Part shown: one piece after another, positions 60,076-64,000 of the stretch
Position numbering within the stretch: position 1 is the stretch's first letter
Layout: every line of letters starts with the position of its first letter
Origin: Saccharina japonica
Lineage: Eukaryota > Sar > Phaeophyceae > Laminariales > Laminariaceae
Assembly (NCBI GenBank): GCA_008828725.1
Contig: MEHQ01002356.1
Coordinates: 466,514 to 530,513 of the forward strand
Direction of reading: 5' to 3'
DNA length: 64,000 nt
Notes under the pieces: generated by a model
What the model saw: only the letters and a program-made list of their open reading frames with translations
The model's database searches: none
Told to the model about the DNA's origin: nothing
Made by a program: the position numbers and the translations under genes

Positions 60076-61213
60076 TTAAAAATCGCATTCAGTTTTAATG
60101 ATAAACGACGGGCTCCTTACTGCACCGTGGGATGGGCTATGAACGTCTGCCTTGCTGCACGCCGTCGCAACCGTTCGAACGAGTCCGGCCTGGAGAGTAC
60201 CGTGACGAGGGCAATGAGTGGGCTGCTTCCCGTTGAGTCCCCAGCGCGCTAGTTTCCCACAAACAATCACTCGGCACCTGGCCCTGAAGTAGACCACGTG
60301 GTCACCCGACAGATCACCCTTGTGGTTGACGCATACAGTGGCCACGTCATCGAGGTTTAAACCCCAGCTCGGCGACCAACTGCAACCGTCATGTGAGCAC
60401 CGCCTGCTGTGGACACGTACTGGTATCATGTTTTTATCCGCATGTTGCTTGCAGTATGCTGGCGTCTTGCCACCCTCGACGTAGAAGTTCGGCCTTCTAG
60501 TGCAGGGGGGATGTGAGCAACGCTTTTGTTTCACGTTCACCATGCCGTCCTCCGCATGTATTCTGCAGTACACCGCTCTCTTGCTACCTTCCATTGTTGA
60601 AACTCGGGTATCTACTGCAAGACGGATGTGAGCAACGCGTTTTTTTCACGTTCACCATGCCGTCCTTCGCATGGATTTTGCAGTACGCCCGTCTCTTGCT
60701 ACCCTCATCGCCGAAACTCGGAATTGCAGGGCAGGAGTGGTGCGAGCAACGCTTGTCTCTAACGTTCACCATGCCTTCCGTGGCATGGGTTTTGCAGGAG
60801 GCCCCCATCTTGCTATCCGCGAAGTTGAAAATCGGAACTTTAGTGTAAGAGTGATGTGAGCAACGCTTTTCTCTAACGTTCACCATACCTTCCGTGGCAT
60901 GGGTTTTGCAGTAGGCCCCCATCTTGCTATCCGCGAAGTTGAAAATCGGAACTTTAGTGCAAGAGTGATGTGAGCAACGCTTTTCTCTAACGTTCACCAT
61001 ACCTTCCGTGGCATGGATTTTGCAGTAAGTCGCCATCTTGCGATCCTCGAAGTTAAAACTCGGGGGTTTGGTGCAGGAGTTGTGTTTGCAATGTTTTTTT
61101 GTCACGTTCACCATGCCGTCCTCAGCATGCTGCTTGCAGTACGCCGGCGTTTTGCTACCTTCGACATTAAAATTTGCGCTCCGAGTGCAGGAGTTACACG
61201 AGCATCGCCCCAT
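60076..61213 (-). pseudogene. EsV-1-7 repeat protein, copy C, frameshifted
   Basis: It starts at the ATG conserved with the other copies (MGRC). The frame is open to 60584, where one extra base near 60590-60600 shifts it inside repeat 6; the remainder (60076-60594 in another frame) continues through three more repeats to the family ending KTECDF. Total length 1138 bp is one base more than a multiple of three, as expected for a single insertion. Nine repeats are recognisable. Repeats 3 and 4 are nearly identical at DNA level (4 differences in 114 bp), with repeat 4 having lost Cys 2 (HSY) and the Tyr before Cys 3. A sequencing error at the frameshift is the main alternative to a true pseudogene. 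Confidence 0.85.
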
Positions 61214-63490
61214 TTTCGCTGAGTGCCGTGGCGGTGAAATACCTGGGGCAAAACAGGAGGGGATGTGAAGATCGCAAGGGAGGTTTAGGGCTGAGCTATC
61301 ACACCTGTCGTTAGTGCAGCATTGTTCCGTGAGCATTCGCGGAGTTGAGGGCCTCGCAGTCCAAGGCCCGACTGACATGCCCGCATACAGTCCGTATAGG
61401 AAAGGGGCCAACTTGGCGTGGCTCGATGTCATACGTTGCTTTTTCATAAATCCTGGCAAGCTGCCTGTAGCATTTGACGTCTGCTCAATGTTAATCGTTG
61501 AGATATTTTGTTGTATTGCCTTATTTTCAAGCAGTTCAACGGTTGTCTGACAAGAGCAGAGGTAATTAGTTCACGGATGATGTGTGTGATGTGTGCCATC
61601 ATCGTATACTCGATACTTTGAATATAAAATATATACTCGCAACTAGGGATTACATCGGGTCTATCCGCCAACTTGGCGAATAGTGTAAAGATTGAATGTT
61701 TCAGCAACATGCACAAAACGAGCAGGCATAGTAGGTTGTTTTAGGTATGTATGCAGAATGCCAAACTCTTCGGCAGCAGGGTGGAAGCATTACAACTAGT
61801 TGAAGTACGGGAATACGGCAACCGGGGGCATACAGCAGCTAGTACAGCGTGCCAGGGGCTGATATGCATACTGCGTATACTCGTACATACAGACGAGACA
61901 GGATACCTCATTGGAACGCTGCCGAAAACAAAGGCAGGCAGAGTTTTGCAGGAACACATGTATCTTAAGGTCGTTTTACTGATATAAAGGGACTGTAGAA
62001 ATCACCCGTTACCAAAGAAGACGTCCAACTTGGACAGCTTTGCTGTTTCTGGCCAATATGTGTCCCATACTGTAGTAAACAACAGTAATGAAATACCGCA
62101 CCACACACAGCAGGAAACAACGTGAAGCAGAACAGCAGCAGTACGAGTGAAATAAAGTGATGGTACCCTGGTACTGTAGTTGGCAACACATACTCTAAAC
62201 ACCACACGCGCGTGCTGTGTTGCACCATAGTCCCTTGACAGCTGATGACTAGGCGGTTTACAAGTGAAGCCAGTTTAATGCCAGTGGTTCTTTACGGTGA
62301 GTTGCTTCTACGGTGTGCATTCAACCTGTTTTGGTGTTAAGGATTCGCGAGGATACGTCCCCCTCCTCTTGTCGAAGAGGAGACCACTGAGGCAGACCAA
62401 CAGCACCCAAACCAGCGGCAGCAGCAGCAACAGTAGCAGCAGTAGTGATAGTATTAGCAGCTGCATTAGGTGTGCACATGGCGTCGGCTACACATGACTT
62501 CGGTGAACTCCTAACATTACGCAGGCAGGCCACATACGCTACGAGCTATAGTTTTACATCGCGTGGGAAACTTTCAGCGGATGATGGACAACGTTCAATA
62601 TTCGATTGGATAGGTTGATATGTTGTGGTTCTGTTTTTCCATGGCCTTGGTGCTCGTGATTACACGTGCCATACTTATTGATATACATCGCTAACAACAG
62701 GTTGAGCTATTGGCACCCGAGGGAAGGCCCTGAATATGACCAAAGTGCGGGTATTCTCAACGCAAAAAAAGCGTGTCTTGTGTCTAGTGCGGTGTCTATG
62801 CTGCTCAGAGTTGGCCATTGGCTCGTCCGTCCCTTGTTCGCCTTTTTACTGCACGCTCGTGTTAAGCTGTTATAACAGACGCCTGTACCGCATTTATATC
62901 TTTTTTCTTGTGGGTTTAATAAGCTGCGGCTAAACAACGACTACTTGTTCTGATATTACAAGTATAACGTACCATGTGACTCAAATCGTGCATGCACAGT
63001 AGTGCGAATAGTTTTCGTACTTTTAACATATGCCGCGGTAATCGTACTGGTAACATTTAGCACGTTTGACACCACTATGAGAGTACAATGTTATAATCAG
63101 CTACTACTGCTGCAGAACGAAACCTCATTGTGCCTGTGAGTGTGATACGCTACGTGTATTTGTTTCCCTGCTTTTTCGGCTCAAAGAAGATATATTCCCA
63201 CCCGGTTGAATGTATCAATTTTCTTCTTCGTGTTGTGCATATGTATCCGGTAGAAGAGTTCGTAAGGGCCTCGCCACGACGTTTGTTACGGGAGCACAAA
63301 AATCGCTCGCACGTAAGGGACCCGGCACTATCTTTAGTTACGGTAAGTACGCTCCCAATATACATATTAAAACAGATAAGTCCCCCCTTGACTGACGAGC
63401 TGTCGAGACTGCAACACAACAATGCTTGGTTTGGATTTCGGATCTGCTTGCCACCCAGCACTTCATATACATAACCACTAACATTCACGA
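61214..63490 (-). repeat. segmental unit C, leader segment (inverted)
   Basis: Minus-strand homology to 11270-12598 and 48060-49446 runs from the gene to about 62450, including the ATCCTCGCGAA and CCTCTTCGACAAGAGGAGG blocks (62340-62390) and a triplet-rich stretch near 62400-62460. A further match to 48120-48200 (GGATTTCGGATCTGCTTGCC) lies at 63430-63475, so about 0.9 kb at 62450-63350 is extra relative to unit B. No gene is seen in that extra part. Confidence 0.65.
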
Positions 63491-63519
63491 CGATACATTT
63501 CTATTTCTTTCAATTAAAT

Positions 63520-63910
63520 TCAAGTAGTTGTGCCTGTCATACGTGCAGTGTAGCACTCGTGCCATAAATAAGCAAACGTGTAACATTCCACACCCTCTAC
63601 AACTACAGCTAATCGTAGTTGTCTGCCAGACAACCACTGTTTGAAAACGATGTGCAACTAGTTGTCTGTACGTAGACAACTACTGTTTGAGAAAGTTGGG
63701 CACCTAGTTTTCTGCAGGAAACTACTGTTTAGAAACGATGTGCAGCTAGTTGTCTGTAGACAACTACTGCTTGGAAAACTTGTGCAACTAGTTGTCTGTA
63801 GACAACTACTGTTATGAAAAGTAGTGCAACTAATTGTTTAGGGACACCTACTGAGTAGTTACGGCCGTCCACAACTATTAGTTGTCTGAGTAGTTGTCTG
63901 CGGACAACCT
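63520..63910. repeat. 57-bp tandem repeat with palindromic core
   Basis: About six units of roughly 57 bp. Each carries TAGTTGTCT-GT-AGACAACTA, a 9-bp-arm inverted repeat, followed by CTGTTTGAAAACGATGTGCA-type sequence. The last 90 bases of the window hold nothing further. Confidence 0.9.
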
Positions 63911-64000
63911 GAGCGTGTACGTAATATTGTTCGATATGTGCCACTCCCGGTCGCCGCACCCAACGAAAACCATTCTTATTCGCCTTTACATCTCCAAGGT

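Noticed and set aside
1..64000. CRISPR arrays, rRNA genes, bacterial promoters and terminators, riboswitches
   Set aside because: No regular repeat-spacer array, rRNA-like core or prokaryotic gene organisation was seen; the short tandem repeats have no unique equal-length spacers.

Overview
The window looks like nuclear DNA of a brown alga (Ectocarpus-type stramenopile). The main reason is a family of intronless Cys/His repeat proteins with the spacing C-x4-C-x16-C-x2-H-x12 (38 residues, 114 bp per unit). This is the EsV-1-7 repeat, first seen in an Ectocarpus phaeovirus gene and known from the brown-algal developmental gene IMMEDIATE UPRIGHT. A eukaryotic setting is also supported by a spliced zinc-finger gene, a Ty1/copia LTR retrotransposon, tRNA-derived SINE copies, foldback elements and many triplet microsatellites. 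I saw no bacterial operon, CRISPR array, rRNA or functional tRNA gene. The species is an inference.

Layout. 0-8.6 kb: repeat-rich DNA with three foldback elements (142-406, 1495-2563, 7135-7419), two SINE copies, and one half of a duplication whose other half is at 35.8-36.8 kb. 8.6-22.6 kb: unit A, made of a distal segment (8.6-10 kb), a leader segment (11.3-12.6 kb), EsV-1-7 gene A (12599-13843, +) and a long downstream segment that is repeated in tandem (13.9-17.95 and 17.97-22.6 kb). 23.2-25.45 kb: unit D in inverted orientation, with a nonsense-mutated gene (23209-24549, -). 25.5-37.9 kb: mostly gene-poor DNA with SINE and other dispersed repeats. 38.1-41.3 kb: a minus-strand zinc-finger gene with a proposed four-exon model, interrupted by a 408-base assembly gap and a 63-base C tract. 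44.3-52.1 kb: unit B with an intact gene (49447-50691, +) and a minisatellite insertion. 52.5-53.5 kb: a tandem array. 53499-59080: a decayed copia element with LTRs. 59.1-63.5 kb: unit C, inverted, with a frameshifted gene (60076-61213, -). The window ends in a 57-bp palindromic tandem repeat.

How it fits together. The region is best read as a cluster of segmental duplications carrying EsV-1-7 repeat genes in alternating orientation (A+, D-, B+, C-). Two copies are intact and equal in length (414 residues); two are broken. All four end in the same C-terminal signature (K-T/A-E-C-x-F), and all share an in-frame peptide upstream of the first ATG. Retroelements, foldbacks and tandem arrays lie at unit edges and may have driven the rearrangement. 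Identities and alignments quoted here were judged by eye.
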